From assembly GCA_003153295.1 (NCBI GenBank), contig PLXY01000008.1:338063-402062 (forward strand): a DNA stretch of 64,000 nt, in the 5' to 3' direction. The number at the start of each line of letters is the position of its first letter. The stretch's first letter is position 1. Shown here one piece after another: positions 51,992 through 60,106 of the stretch. A model generated the notes under the pieces. It was not told the origin of the DNA. It did not search any database and worked only from the letters and a program-made list of their open reading frames with translations. Source of the DNA: Parachlamydiales bacterium (GTDB lineage: Bacteria > Chlamydiota > Chlamydiia > Chlamydiales > Rhabdochlamydiaceae). The translations under genes were made by a program, and so were the position numbers.

Positions 51992-53047
51992 CGCCTCTCT
52001 GACACTGTCCCCAATGGAAAGTCCCGCGGTAAAACGGTCAAACCCGTTTTGCCGCAATATTTGACCCATTTCTTCAGCAGGTACCGCTTTATCTATCGGA
52101 GCTTGGACCAAGTAAAGATGGTCTGCTCGCTCAGCTAGCATCATCAAGCATTTTCGTACGTCTTTATCCTTAGACATCCCAACAACAGCTGAAAAGCGGC
52201 GGCCTGGGAAGGATAGCTCGAAGGCTTCCAAAAGGCGGATAAAACCGGCAGGATTATGTGCGACATCCAAGATGGTTTTCCCGATGTGCTCGAAGCGGCA
52301 GGAAGGTCTCCATCTCAATCCAGCCTCGATATCGGGAGAGCTCAAATTTAAAAGTTTCAAGGCCTGACGGGCGATGGCGGTATTTTCAACATCATAAAAC
52401 CCTGGCTGAGATTCTACCTTATAGAGGGGGCTTTTGCAGTCAGCTGCGCGCTGGCGGATCACAGCCAAGTCGGCATGCGGACCGATGACAATGGGAATGC
52501 CAGGTTTGATGATGCCGGCTTTTTGAAAAGCGATCTCTTCTAATGTTTTTCCCAAAACATCCTCATGGTCACAAGCGACAGAAGTAATAATGGAGATTTG
52601 GGGCAGGATGATATTGGTCGTATCTAAAAGACCTCCAATCCCGGCCTCAATAACGGCAATATCGACTTTTTGATCTCGAAAATATTCAAAAGCTAATAGG
52701 GTCGCTAGCTCAAAAAAACAGAGGTCGTTGTCGAGGTTTAAAAGTTTTAAAAGTCCTTGCCGGGCGGTCTCTTCAGGGATTTGAATGCCGTTGATGACGA
52801 TCCGCTCGCAAAAAGAGACTAAATGGGGAGAGGTGAAAAGACCGACCTTGAGGCCGGAAGATTCAAGGGCTTTGGCGATCTTCAGAGAAACAGAGCCTTT
52901 TCCGTTAGTTCCCGTCACATGGATGGTGGGATAGGCTTTTTCAGGGGAGTCCAGCGTTCGAGCAATCTCTCGGATGGCCTCAACACTATTATGCGTGTCT
53001 TCAGGCCGTTTGGTAAACAGGAGCTCGATTACTTCTTCATAATTCAT
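51875..53047 (-). CDS. folC: Folylpolyglutamate/dihydrofolate synthase
   Basis: 390 residues. Mur-ligase fold: P-loop VTGTNGKGSVSLKIAKAL (about 44-60), LFTSPHLVSFCERIVING, EAGIGGLLDTTNII (omega loop), SVACDHEDVLGKTLEEIAFQKAGIIK and the C-terminal DVAHNPAGFIRLLEAF. The C-terminus extends about 15 residues past the usual end. ATG overlaps the PHP gene (ATGA), so murB-PHP-folC form a minus-strand operon. Folate polyglutamylation and possibly dihydrofolate synthesis. Confidence 0.92.
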   Translation of the reverse strand: MNYEEVIELLFTKRPEDTHNSVEAIREIARTLDSPEKAYPTIHVTGTNGKGSVSLKIAKALESSGLKVGLFTSPHLVSFCERIVINGIQIPEETARQGLLKLLNLDNDLCFFELATLLAFEYFRDQKVDIAVIEAGIGGLLDTTNIILPQISIITSVACDHEDVLGKTLEEIAFQKAGIIKPGIPIVIGPHADLAVIRQRAADCKSPLYKVESQPGFYDVENTAIARQALKLLNLSSPDIEAGLRWRPSCRFEHIGKTILDVAHNPAGFIRLLEAFELSFPGRRFSAVVGMSKDKDVRKCLMMLAERADHLYLVQAPIDKAVPAEEMGQILRQNGFDRFTAGLSIGDSVREALASEEMVLVCGSFYIMKEVRQEIFGIKVAHDQLLLNRG

Positions 53048-53853
53048 AGCGGTTTTTGAAAAATACGGTTAAAAGTCTCTTGATCCACTCCGCTGCAGCC
53101 GAGTTCTGTTTCCGGTTTGACGCTTCCATGAAAATCAGACCCTCCGCTCATCATCCAACCTTTTCCTAAAGCGGTCTCCACCCAAAACTTCTTAAATAAG
53201 CGGGAATAATAACATTCCAGGCCATCGAATGGCAATTTTAACAGATCATTAATCGGAAATTCCTCTGGCAGCAGCTGAGGATGGGCGACAAAAGCTTTCC
53301 CCCCGGCAGCATGGAGAACTTCGATCGCTTCTTCGACGGTGAAGGGATCCCCGGGATCATAACATTTTCTACCTTCTCCGATGTGGTGATTAAAGGCTTC
53401 CCGGAAATTTTTGACATATCCTTTTTCCACCATCAATTGGGCGATATGCGGACGTCCAATCGTATTTCCTTGCCCTTTGGCTAAGAGTTCTTCGTAAGAA
53501 ATCGGCATCCCATGCTCGTTGAGTTTGGTCAAAATCGCTTGATTGCGTAGTTCTCGCCGTTTTTGATGCCTTGCGCAAAGCTGATGCATCCCAACGTTAT
53601 TTAAATCAAAATCGTATCCGAGCAAATGGAGGCTGATCCCTTGGAATTCGCAAGAGAACTCAACTCCGGTTCCCAAAAGAATCCCAGCTTCTCGGGCCGC
53701 GGGAATGGCGGTTTTATAAGCGTCGATCGAATCGTGATCGGTGATCGAGAGCCCTTTTAACCCGCTTTGTTTAGCAAGTTGAATCAATTCAGAAGGAGAG
53801 ACAGATCCGTCAGAACAGGTCGTATGGCAGTGTAAATCTGCAAAATAAATCAC
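53044..53853 (-). CDS. PHP-domain phosphoesterase
   Basis: 269 residues. Metal-binding motifs of the PHP superfamily: DLHCHTTCSDGSVSPSEL (about 6-23), SITDHDSIDAYKTAI (about 37), GVEFSCEF, AHPQLL (about 187) and GSDFHGS near the C-terminus. Resembles YciV/RNase AM-type 3',5'-nucleoside bisphosphate phosphatase/exonuclease. It sits between murB and folC, overlapping both by four bases. A PHP gene near murB is also known from Chlamydia, as I recall. Confidence 0.92.
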   Translation of the reverse strand: MIYFADLHCHTTCSDGSVSPSELIQLAKQSGLKGLSITDHDSIDAYKTAIPAAREAGILLGTGVEFSCEFQGISLHLLGYDFDLNNVGMHQLCARHQKRRELRNQAILTKLNEHGMPISYEELLAKGQGNTIGRPHIAQLMVEKGYVKNFREAFNHHIGEGRKCYDPGDPFTVEEAIEVLHAAGGKAFVAHPQLLPEEFPINDLLKLPFDGLECYYSRLFKKFWVETALGKGWMMSGGSDFHGSVKPETELGCSGVDQETFNRIFQKPL

Positions 53854-54701
53854 GTCGATATTACTCGTATTTCCATTTCAAGGTCATGCCCCGTCTTTTC
53901 ATGGACAACTTTTTTTACATGTGCGGCTAGATTGATGACATCCTGCGCTGTGGCATCGCTGCGATTCACGATAAAGTTGCCATGAAGCAAAGAGATCTCC
54001 GCTCCGCCGATCGAATGGCCTTTCAGACCACATTGTTCGATTAGAGCTCCAGCAGAAGCATGAGACGCATTACGAAAAACACATCCTGCTGACATATCGC
54101 TGTAAGGCTGAGTTTTTGTGCGGTAGTCGATGATCTTGAGCTGCCGTGCGCGGGCTTCTGTGGAGGAAATCAGATGAAATTTAGCAGCGGCTATCGATCC
54201 TTTGAGACTTTGAAAAGAAGATGACCGGTAGCCCCATTGAAGTTTTCCCTTTGGAAGGATTTCTACCTTTCCCTTTTCATTCACATAAGTCACTTCTGTT
54301 AAATATTGAAATGTCTCGCCGCCATTAGCGCCGGCGTTCATATAGACAGCACCGCCGACAGATCCAGGAATGCCCGAAGCGAACTCTAAACCCGCCCAGC
54401 CTTTGCGAGCGGTCTGCGATCCTAAAAGAGAAAAACTATACCCTGCGCCAACGGTGAAAATCCCTTCCTCCTGCTGACAGAAATGGATTTTATTCAGAAT
54501 GACCACTCCATCATAACCTTGATCGGAAAAGAGGATATTGGAGCCTTTGCCTAAAACAAGATAGCGGAGATTTTGCTGATAACAATAGGAGATAACCTCT
54601 TGGAGTTGATCGATCGATTGAACTTCGATGAAGTATTTTGCAGGGCCGCCAATGCCAAAAGTCGTTAGGTCTTTGAGCGGGCGTCCTTCTTCAAACAGCA
54701 T
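53850..54701 (-). CDS. murB: UDP-N-acetylenolpyruvoylglucosamine reductase
   Basis: 283 residues. FAD enzyme reducing UDP-GlcNAc-enolpyruvate to UDP-MurNAc. Motifs: LTTFGIGGPAKYF, LGKGSNILFSDQGYDG, GLEFASGIPGSVGGAVYMNAGA and, near the end, GCVFRNAS with the catalytic Ser replaced by Cys/Val-Phe context as in type IIa MurB. Peptidoglycan precursor synthesis. First gene of the operon with PHP and folC; 163 bases downstream of nusB with a perfect hairpin between. Confidence 0.94.
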   Translation of the reverse strand: MLFEEGRPLKDLTTFGIGGPAKYFIEVQSIDQLQEVISYCYQQNLRYLVLGKGSNILFSDQGYDGVVILNKIHFCQQEEGIFTVGAGYSFSLLGSQTARKGWAGLEFASGIPGSVGGAVYMNAGANGGETFQYLTEVTYVNEKGKVEILPKGKLQWGYRSSSFQSLKGSIAAAKFHLISSTEARARQLKIIDYRTKTQPYSDMSAGCVFRNASHASAGALIEQCGLKGHSIGGAEISLLHGNFIVNRSDATAQDVINLAAHVKKVVHEKTGHDLEMEIRVIST

Positions 54702-54750
54702 GATGCCTCTTAGAAGCTATATTAAAACCTCGATCGGATGGTTTGTGTGC

Positions 54751-54786
54751 CTAAATTCCTTTCTAAAGGCTTAGAAAGGAATTTAG
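54751..54786. repeat. Perfect 16-base inverted repeat between nusB and murB
   Basis: CTAAATTCCTTTCTAA (54751-54766) and TTAGAAAGGAATTTAG (54771-54786) are exact reverse complements with a four-base loop. It lies 65 bases upstream of the murB start, in its presumed leader, and downstream of nusB on the same strand. No T run follows on either side. Could be a factor-dependent terminator, mRNA-stabilising hairpin or protein-binding site. Confidence 0.8.
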
Positions 54787-54864
54787 CAGCAAAGCATCCT
54801 GATCATGGTTTTAGTATAGCTTCTTAAATATGTTTACGAAGACAAAAAATTTGTCTCCATAAGC

Positions 54865-55308
54865 TTATTCAACAACTTCCGGTTTCTTTTTGTAAAGAGC
54901 ATCTAAAATGGCGTTGATAAAATTTGCGCTTTCCGAAGAGGAAAATTTCCTTGCCAGCCTCACTGCTTCGCTAATGGCAACTTTAGGAGGCACGCTTTTA
55001 GAGAAATAGATTTCATAGGCCCCCAGTCTCAGTAAATTCCTTTCTACACGCGGGATCCTGTCAAATTCGTATTCCGTTGCCGTTTCCGAGATCATTTGAT
55101 CAATAGTCTGAAGTTGGCCCTGAACCTCTTTGGCTTGCGATTCTGCCATGTACATGCACTTTTTCGTTACCTGATGATGTTGCATGAGAATAGGGAAAGA
55201 CTCCTCCTGTCCATATTCTGGTCCACATCCTGATTTATCCTGGATAAAATCAGAACTGTAGAGGAGGTGGAAAACAATCTCTCTCATCTTGTAGGGATTT
55301 AAAGCCAT
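54865..55308 (-). CDS. nusB: Transcription antitermination factor NusB
   Basis: 147 residues, all helical. NPYKMREIVFHLLYSSDF starts the first helix, and the C-terminal RIPRVERNLLRLGAYEIYF, PPKVAISEAVRLARKFSSSESANFINAILD is the classical NusB end. It acts in rRNA antitermination with NusA/NusE. An insertion of about 20 residues in the middle (YGQEESFPILMQHHQVTKKCM) separates the first helices from the conserved half. Confidence 0.93.
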   Translation of the reverse strand: MALNPYKMREIVFHLLYSSDFIQDKSGCGPEYGQEESFPILMQHHQVTKKCMYMAESQAKEVQGQLQTIDQMISETATEYEFDRIPRVERNLLRLGAYEIYFSKSVPPKVAISEAVRLARKFSSSESANFINAILDALYKKKPEVVE

Positions 55309-55374
55309 AAGGCCGGCCAGTATATCAAATTTTCGACTACTGTTTCAACTCATTCAGAAGAATGTGTTAAGTGC

Positions 55375-55851
55375 TTATTTATCAAAGAGTTGTAAATGAC
55401 TGCGAAGCATCCAGGCCATTTTTTCATGAGCTCCGAGCTGTCGACCCACCATATCAACTGTCGCATGGTCTTTAATATCATCTGCAGTTGTCCCTAATTG
55501 CCTTCCGCAACGGATTAATGCCTCATGGTCGACTATGAGCTGTTCAATCATTTTTTTATCGGAAATAGGCTTATTTGCATCTTTGATACAGCATTTTTGA
55601 AACGCTGAAAAAGAGGCCTCGGCATAGAACCCTAAGGCTTGGATCCTCTCAGCAATTTCATCCAAAGTTTCTGCTAGCTCTTCGTATTGCTTTTCTAAGA
55701 GGAGATGAAGAGAGAAGAAATGAGGGCTTTTAATATTCCAATGAAAATTCTGGGTTTTCAGATAGACCGCGTAGCTATCGGCCAAATAATGCTGCATCTC
55801 GTCTGCGACTTTTTTACGTTGTGCTTCAGTTAACCCGCAATTTATTTTCAT
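55375..55851 (-). CDS. dps: Dps family DNA-binding ferritin-like protein
   Basis: 158 residues from ATG 55851 (AGAGG five bases upstream), not ATG 55905. Ferroxidase ligands at TQNFHWNIKSPHFFSLHLLLEKQYEELAETLDEIAERI, from the intersubunit site (His, His, Asp, Glu). Stores iron and shields DNA from oxidative damage; forms a dodecamer. N-terminal basic tail is short, so DNA binding itself is uncertain. Confidence 0.92.
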   Translation of the reverse strand: MKINCGLTEAQRKKVADEMQHYLADSYAVYLKTQNFHWNIKSPHFFSLHLLLEKQYEELAETLDEIAERIQALGFYAEASFSAFQKCCIKDANKPISDKKMIEQLIVDHEALIRCGRQLGTTADDIKDHATVDMVGRQLGAHEKMAWMLRSHLQLFDK

Positions 55852-55996
55852 ACGACCTCTTTTTCTTATATCATGCATCAAATGATTATTTCTAACCAGT
55901 GGCACTTCCCTGCTATATATCCAAGGCTTGTTTTTCTTTTAAAATTTGATTTCGAATTCAAAGAAGTTTATATTTTTTGGAAAAATTAGGAGGAAT

Positions 55997-56365
55997 ATGT
56001 CTTTTCATCAATCGCCTATCTATGTAGGTGTTTCCACAGGAATCACAGCGTACCTTTTCTGCAAAAGTTTTGAAATCTCCCGACCTTTTGAAAAATCAAT
56101 TTTAGTCGCAGTTCACATCGGGCTCAGTGTTTTAGCAAAGCGCATCATAGAATCTCAACATCAGGGAAGACCTCAGGTGTCTCCTTTGCGCAATCGAGCA
56201 ATTTTCTTATGTAGATGTTCTCATATTTTAATCATTCCATTTACATTCTATATAGCCCGATGTTTAAATTTTAAAACCTCGGCTTATCTTCCACAGATAG
56301 GATTAGCGTATTTATCTAATGAAACTGTATTAGGACTTCTTAATCTTTATGATTGGCTGAAGTGA
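55997..56365 (+). CDS. Small membrane protein, unknown (cluster member 1)
   Basis: 122 residues from ATG 55997, chosen for the strong AGGAGG four to five bases upstream. Hydrophobic segments at about 8-20, 33-48, 72-92 and 100-117. No signal peptide. First of three small membrane proteins in a row (55997-57266), same strand, gaps of 7-24 bases. Function unknown; possibly distant kin of the R/GxxAT/KP family seen elsewhere in the window. Confidence 0.5.
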   Translation: MSFHQSPIYVGVSTGITAYLFCKSFEISRPFEKSILVAVHIGLSVLAKRIIESQHQGRPQVSPLRNRAIFLCRCSHILIIPFTFYIARCLNFKTSAYLPQIGLAYLSNETVLGLLNLYDWLK

Positions 56366-56389
56366 AAACAATAAAACCAAAGGAATTGT

Positions 56390-56806
56390 ATGACAACTTT
56401 TAATCCAATAAAAGTTTTAGCAAAACCTCTATTCAATATTGTAGTGAATTCAGCTGCTGTTTATGGAGCTGCACGACTGTTAGGAGTAGATGACAGCCAG
56501 GAAGTCGCGCTCATCGTTGCTATTGATACAGTTTTTCGCATCGGGATTGTGCACGCTTTATCTGCGATGAGGCTTCCTTGTCAAGAAACCGGATTAATGG
56601 GTCATTTGATATTTGGTACCTTAACACTGATGACACAACGTGTAAGCACTAGAATTGCTATCGGATGGCTAGGAGTAAATCGGAGATGGCGCGCTCGCGC
56701 CTACTTTATGACTATATTTGGTTATATCGCTTTGGGATGGAAGGTCAATGGAATGATAAAAGATCCGATCTTGTTATGCATCCCATCTCTTAAAAAACTT
56801 AACTAG
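56390..56806 (+). CDS. Small membrane protein, unknown (cluster member 2)
   Basis: 138 residues. Hydrophobic helices near 15-30, 40-58 (ALIVAIDTVFRIGIVHAL), 68-85 and 100-117. D-T-V-F-R-I-G in the middle helix lines up loosely with D-x-x-x-x-x-L of the other small membrane proteins. AAGGAA lies six to seven bases before ATG. Probably co-transcribed with neighbours. Function unknown. Confidence 0.5.
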   Translation: MTTFNPIKVLAKPLFNIVVNSAAVYGAARLLGVDDSQEVALIVAIDTVFRIGIVHALSAMRLPCQETGLMGHLIFGTLTLMTQRVSTRIAIGWLGVNRRWRARAYFMTIFGYIALGWKVNGMIKDPILLCIPSLKKLN

Positions 56807-56813
56807 GAAAAAT

Positions 56814-57266
56814 ATGTCCACTTTGACTATAAATCCGTTCCCTGAACTCAGTATTGAAGTGTTAGGCAGTTCTGGTGCATCTTATTTATTAAACAAGATT
56901 TATCCTACACCCCATTTGAGATATTTTCTCGTCATCACTGCTGTTGATGTTTTTGTTCGAAAAGGCATTATGTTTTTTTCTAACGAAATTGCTAACCACT
57001 TAACATACAAGAACGGCTATGTAGATAAGGATAACCAGGTTACTAATCCAAAATTCTTTCACTTAATGAGTTCAGGCGCCCTTATCCTAATAAATCTGTC
57101 ACCTTTATTTTACAGATTTGTGGCACAGAAATTGGGTTTACAAACTCCGAATTATATCATTACATTGACCTATCTCGTTTTAACTGCACGATTCAATTCT
57201 GTTCTCATCAACGCAATAAAATTTCTTGGCTGTTCATTACCCCAGCTGAAAGAAGAGAGCGGTTGA
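56814..57266 (+). CDS. Small membrane protein, unknown (cluster member 3)
   Basis: 150 residues. Hydrophobic segments near 18-30, 37-58 (FLVITAVDVFVRKGIMFF), 83-100 (MSSGALILINLSPLF) and 112-130. A middle basic loop (NHLTYKNGYVDKDNQVTNPK) is unusually hydrophilic. Eight-base gap to the previous gene, ATG with AGGAAA. Same unknown group as the two genes before it. Confidence 0.5.
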   Translation: MSTLTINPFPELSIEVLGSSGASYLLNKIYPTPHLRYFLVITAVDVFVRKGIMFFSNEIANHLTYKNGYVDKDNQVTNPKFFHLMSSGALILINLSPLFYRFVAQKLGLQTPNYIITLTYLVLTARFNSVLINAIKFLGCSLPQLKEESG

Positions 57267-57350
57267 ATTTCTCTCTGCTCTTTTGACAGAAAGAATCGTT
57301 CCTGCTACGTTGAAAAGTTATTTCAGGTTATAATTTCTAGGGGGATTGAA

Positions 57351-57932
57351 GTGTTGGGAGTGTTTTTAGATACGGAAGCGAACGGACTCAATGCCTTCAA
57401 ACATCGTATTCTTGAAATTGCCTTCAAGATCGTTGATCTCAAGACTGGCGAGATCAAAGAAACTTACGACACGATTATTCATCAGCCTGAAGAGATTTGG
57501 AAAAGCAGCGATCCGGCAAGTCTCAAAGTCAATGGTTTCACTTATGAGAAACTCTTGACTGGAAAAAAACCTGATATTGTAGCAGCAGAGATCGCCAATA
57601 TTCTCCAACGGAATAACATCCGGAGAGGTGAAGCTGTTTTCATTTGCCAAAATCCTTCTTTTGACCGGATCTTTTTTTCACAATTGATCGATCCTGATAT
57701 CCAAGAGCGGCTCAACTGGCCTTATTATTGGCTCGATTTAGCCTCCATGTACTGGGCGGAAGCGATGCGCCGGGGAAAAGAAGATCCGAAGTTTTTCCCT
57801 TGGGTCACGGGTTTCTCTAAAGACAGAATTGCCTCTGTTTATCACCTGCCTGCTGAAGAACACCCCCATCAAGCGATGAACGGCGTCGATCATCTTTTGC
57901 TCTGCTATGAAAAAGTGATCGGTTTTCAATAA
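57351..57932 (+). CDS. DEDDh 3'-5' exonuclease
   Basis: 193 residues with GTG start, GGGG at good spacing. Exonuclease motifs: Exo I FLDTEANGL (DxE near 6-8), Exo II NPSFDRIFF (Asp near 106) and Exo III HQAMNGVDHLLLCYE with His-x4-Asp. DEDDh fold as in RNase T, oligoribonuclease and DnaQ. Size and Exo II spacing are closest to RNase T/DnaQ-like proteins. Substrate (RNA or DNA) cannot be fixed. Confidence 0.8.
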   Translation: MLGVFLDTEANGLNAFKHRILEIAFKIVDLKTGEIKETYDTIIHQPEEIWKSSDPASLKVNGFTYEKLLTGKKPDIVAAEIANILQRNNIRRGEAVFICQNPSFDRIFFSQLIDPDIQERLNWPYYWLDLASMYWAEAMRRGKEDPKFFPWVTGFSKDRIASVYHLPAEEHPHQAMNGVDHLLLCYEKVIGFQ

Positions 57933-58058
57933 TCGAATTTTATTTTTAATTTGGCTGCAACGATCTACTAACCTTAGCTTTTTTGACCCAAGAAATATTT
58001 GATTGAAAGCAACTCGTTTCATCCCTACAATAACCTTGAATTTCCAGGATAATAATAA

Positions 58059-58859
58059 ATGGGTTTTATAGGCGCTTTCACTCCCCTCGTTGAGATCTTT
58101 GTTATCACGATCATTCTTAATTACTTGCTTTCCTTTTTTTGGAATACAAGATCGATGGATCTCTTGATCGGAGCCCTGGCATTTTTGATCATTTTTGCCA
58201 TTACTTCCCTGCTACATCTTCCGATTCTTTACACGATTATGACCAATTTGGCCAATGTCGCGGCCATTGCGATCTTAGTTATTTTTCAACCCGAGCTCCG
58301 AGTGGCTTTATCAAAACTTAGTTTGAAAGGAAAAAGATACCGGGAAGTGACGGAATTTGATAAATTCTTAGACCAATTGACGAATTCTGTCTATAGGCTG
58401 GCCGATAAAAGAATCGGGGCTTTGATTGTTTTAGAGCATGAAGATAAGCTCGATGAGTTTGCACAAAAAGCTGTGATCCTAAATGCGCAGTTTTCTTCCG
58501 AGCTTTTAGAATCGATCTTTGCAGCATCGACGCCTCTGCATGACGGCTCAGTGATTATCCGTGATATGACCGTGGTCGCAGCGGCGGTGATTTTACCGCT
58601 AGCTGATGAAGCGACAGAAGTGATGAAATCCTTTGGAACGCGGCATCGCGCTGCTTTAGGCGTCTCGCAACTTTCAGACGCTTTGGTGATCGTGGTTTCG
58701 GAAGAAAGCGGTAAAGTGTCGCTGGCCCGGGAAAATGTGATCACACGCGGAGTGAAGGCCGACCGGTTCAAGGGAATTATCCGCAGCATTTTTAACACAG
58801 CGCCGGAAAACTCTTCGCTGAAAACTAAGTTTAGCATCCGCAGGTTGATGGGGGCCTGA
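58059..58859 (+). CDS. cdaA: Diadenylate cyclase (CdaA/DacA)
   Basis: 266 residues. Makes c-di-AMP from two ATP at the inner membrane. Three N-terminal membrane segments (1-85; FIGAFTPLVEIFVITIILNY, LIGALAFLIIFAIT, LPILYTIM) precede the DAC domain with DGSVIIRD (Asp near 162; DGA is usual) and RHRAALG (195-201). Overlaps cdaR by one base (TGATG). In Chlamydia the same gene pair is conserved and c-di-AMP triggers host STING, as I recall. Confidence 0.93.
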   Translation: MGFIGAFTPLVEIFVITIILNYLLSFFWNTRSMDLLIGALAFLIIFAITSLLHLPILYTIMTNLANVAAIAILVIFQPELRVALSKLSLKGKRYREVTEFDKFLDQLTNSVYRLADKRIGALIVLEHEDKLDEFAQKAVILNAQFSSELLESIFAASTPLHDGSVIIRDMTVVAAAVILPLADEATEVMKSFGTRHRAALGVSQLSDALVIVVSEESGKVSLARENVITRGVKADRFKGIIRSIFNTAPENSSLKTKFSIRRLMGA

Positions 58860-60106
58860 TGACATTTTTACGTAATTTCCTTCTCAACAACTGGGAAAGA
58901 AAAGTTATCTCACTATTTTTGGCCATTGTGATTTGGCTGGTGGTCAACCATTCCCTCACGACCAATAAAATATTGGAGAACGTTCCTGTCCGTCTGATTA
59001 ATATTCCTGTCGGGATGACGGTTGAAGGCCTTCAGCCCAATGGGATGCTTTCTAAAAAAATCTCCCTGACCTTGAAGGGCAATAAGACAGAACTTGCCGA
59101 GATTGTCTCTAATGATGTCGAAGTCGTTCTAGATGCGATGGACAAATCGGACGATTGGCTTGCGACGATTACTCGTAAAAATCTTCTCTCGCTCAATCCC
59201 GATATCAATCTATCTAAAGCGATTAAACATGTGGTCGTCCAGAGGCTGCCCGTTAACTTTACACGTCTCGTCACAGAAAAAATTCCCGTGGTTGTAACTC
59301 AGCCTATCGGCGAAGCGCCTCGCGATTATCAATTTTTAGATGTATGGCCCTATCGTCTGACGATGACCGTCAGCGGTCCTGAAGAGGTGATCAAACAACT
59401 CAAAGCAAAGGGCATGAACCTCACCTTTAATTTGAACGACATCTCTAGAACAGATCTAGAGTCCGAAGACTATAAATCGGATGAAGTCTCTTTCTTTGTA
59501 CCTGACACCTGGAAACAGATCTCGATCCCCTCTCTTTCTGACCGGCCTTTCGCGATTGATGATATCCAGGCCAATGAACTGAGGATCGACTTTGTCCGAA
59601 GCGACCTTCACCCGATTGCTAAAGCGATCCCGATCAATCTCTTTTTTCCACCTGAGCACAGCCTGACTCTGAATCCTGAAAGCTATTCTTTGGCTTTGGG
59701 AGGGGTTGTCCAACAGTTCCACGGCATCTATCTTTTACGCAAATCGCTTTACGCCAAAGGCGTCAGCCACCTCTTTGTCGAACTCGTCCAGGATATGTTA
59801 GAAATTTCTATTTTGCTCACTCCTAAGACTGAAAAAAAACAGCTGGATTGGAGCGTTCAGTTTCTCAATCCCCGCGTCTTGGAAGACAAGTACGTCTCGA
59901 TCTTAATGTCGGATGACGGCGATAGAAACGAAGACCCTTCTTCAATCAAAAGACGGGAAGAATATCTCCGAGGCAGATTTCGCCATTATATGAACCGCTT
60001 CCAACTTTATAAATCCGACCGTGAAAAATTCGATCTGAAGGTCGAACTCCAAGACCAACAAATCGTCATTGAAGAATCCCCCCATGAAAACAGTCGCCAT
60101 TCTTAA
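58859..60106 (+). CDS. cdaR: YbbR-domain regulator of diadenylate cyclase (CdaR-like)
   Basis: 415 residues. One N-terminal membrane helix (about 15-33; VISLFLAIVIWLVVNHS) and a periplasmic/extracytoplasmic region with YbbR-like repeats (NVPVRLINIPVGMTVEGLQPN; IPVVVTQPIGEAPRDYQFLDV; LTMTVSGPEEVIKQLKAKG). Such proteins regulate CdaA by direct contact. The C-terminal 60 residues are highly charged (SSIKRREEYLRGRFRHYMNRF). Coupled to cdaA, and the next gene starts inside its end (23-base overlap). Confidence 0.88.
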   Translation: MTFLRNFLLNNWERKVISLFLAIVIWLVVNHSLTTNKILENVPVRLINIPVGMTVEGLQPNGMLSKKISLTLKGNKTELAEIVSNDVEVVLDAMDKSDDWLATITRKNLLSLNPDINLSKAIKHVVVQRLPVNFTRLVTEKIPVVVTQPIGEAPRDYQFLDVWPYRLTMTVSGPEEVIKQLKAKGMNLTFNLNDISRTDLESEDYKSDEVSFFVPDTWKQISIPSLSDRPFAIDDIQANELRIDFVRSDLHPIAKAIPINLFFPPEHSLTLNPESYSLALGGVVQQFHGIYLLRKSLYAKGVSHLFVELVQDMLEISILLTPKTEKKQLDWSVQFLNPRVLEDKYVSILMSDDGDRNEDPSSIKRREEYLRGRFRHYMNRFQLYKSDREKFDLKVELQDQQIVIEESPHENSRHS

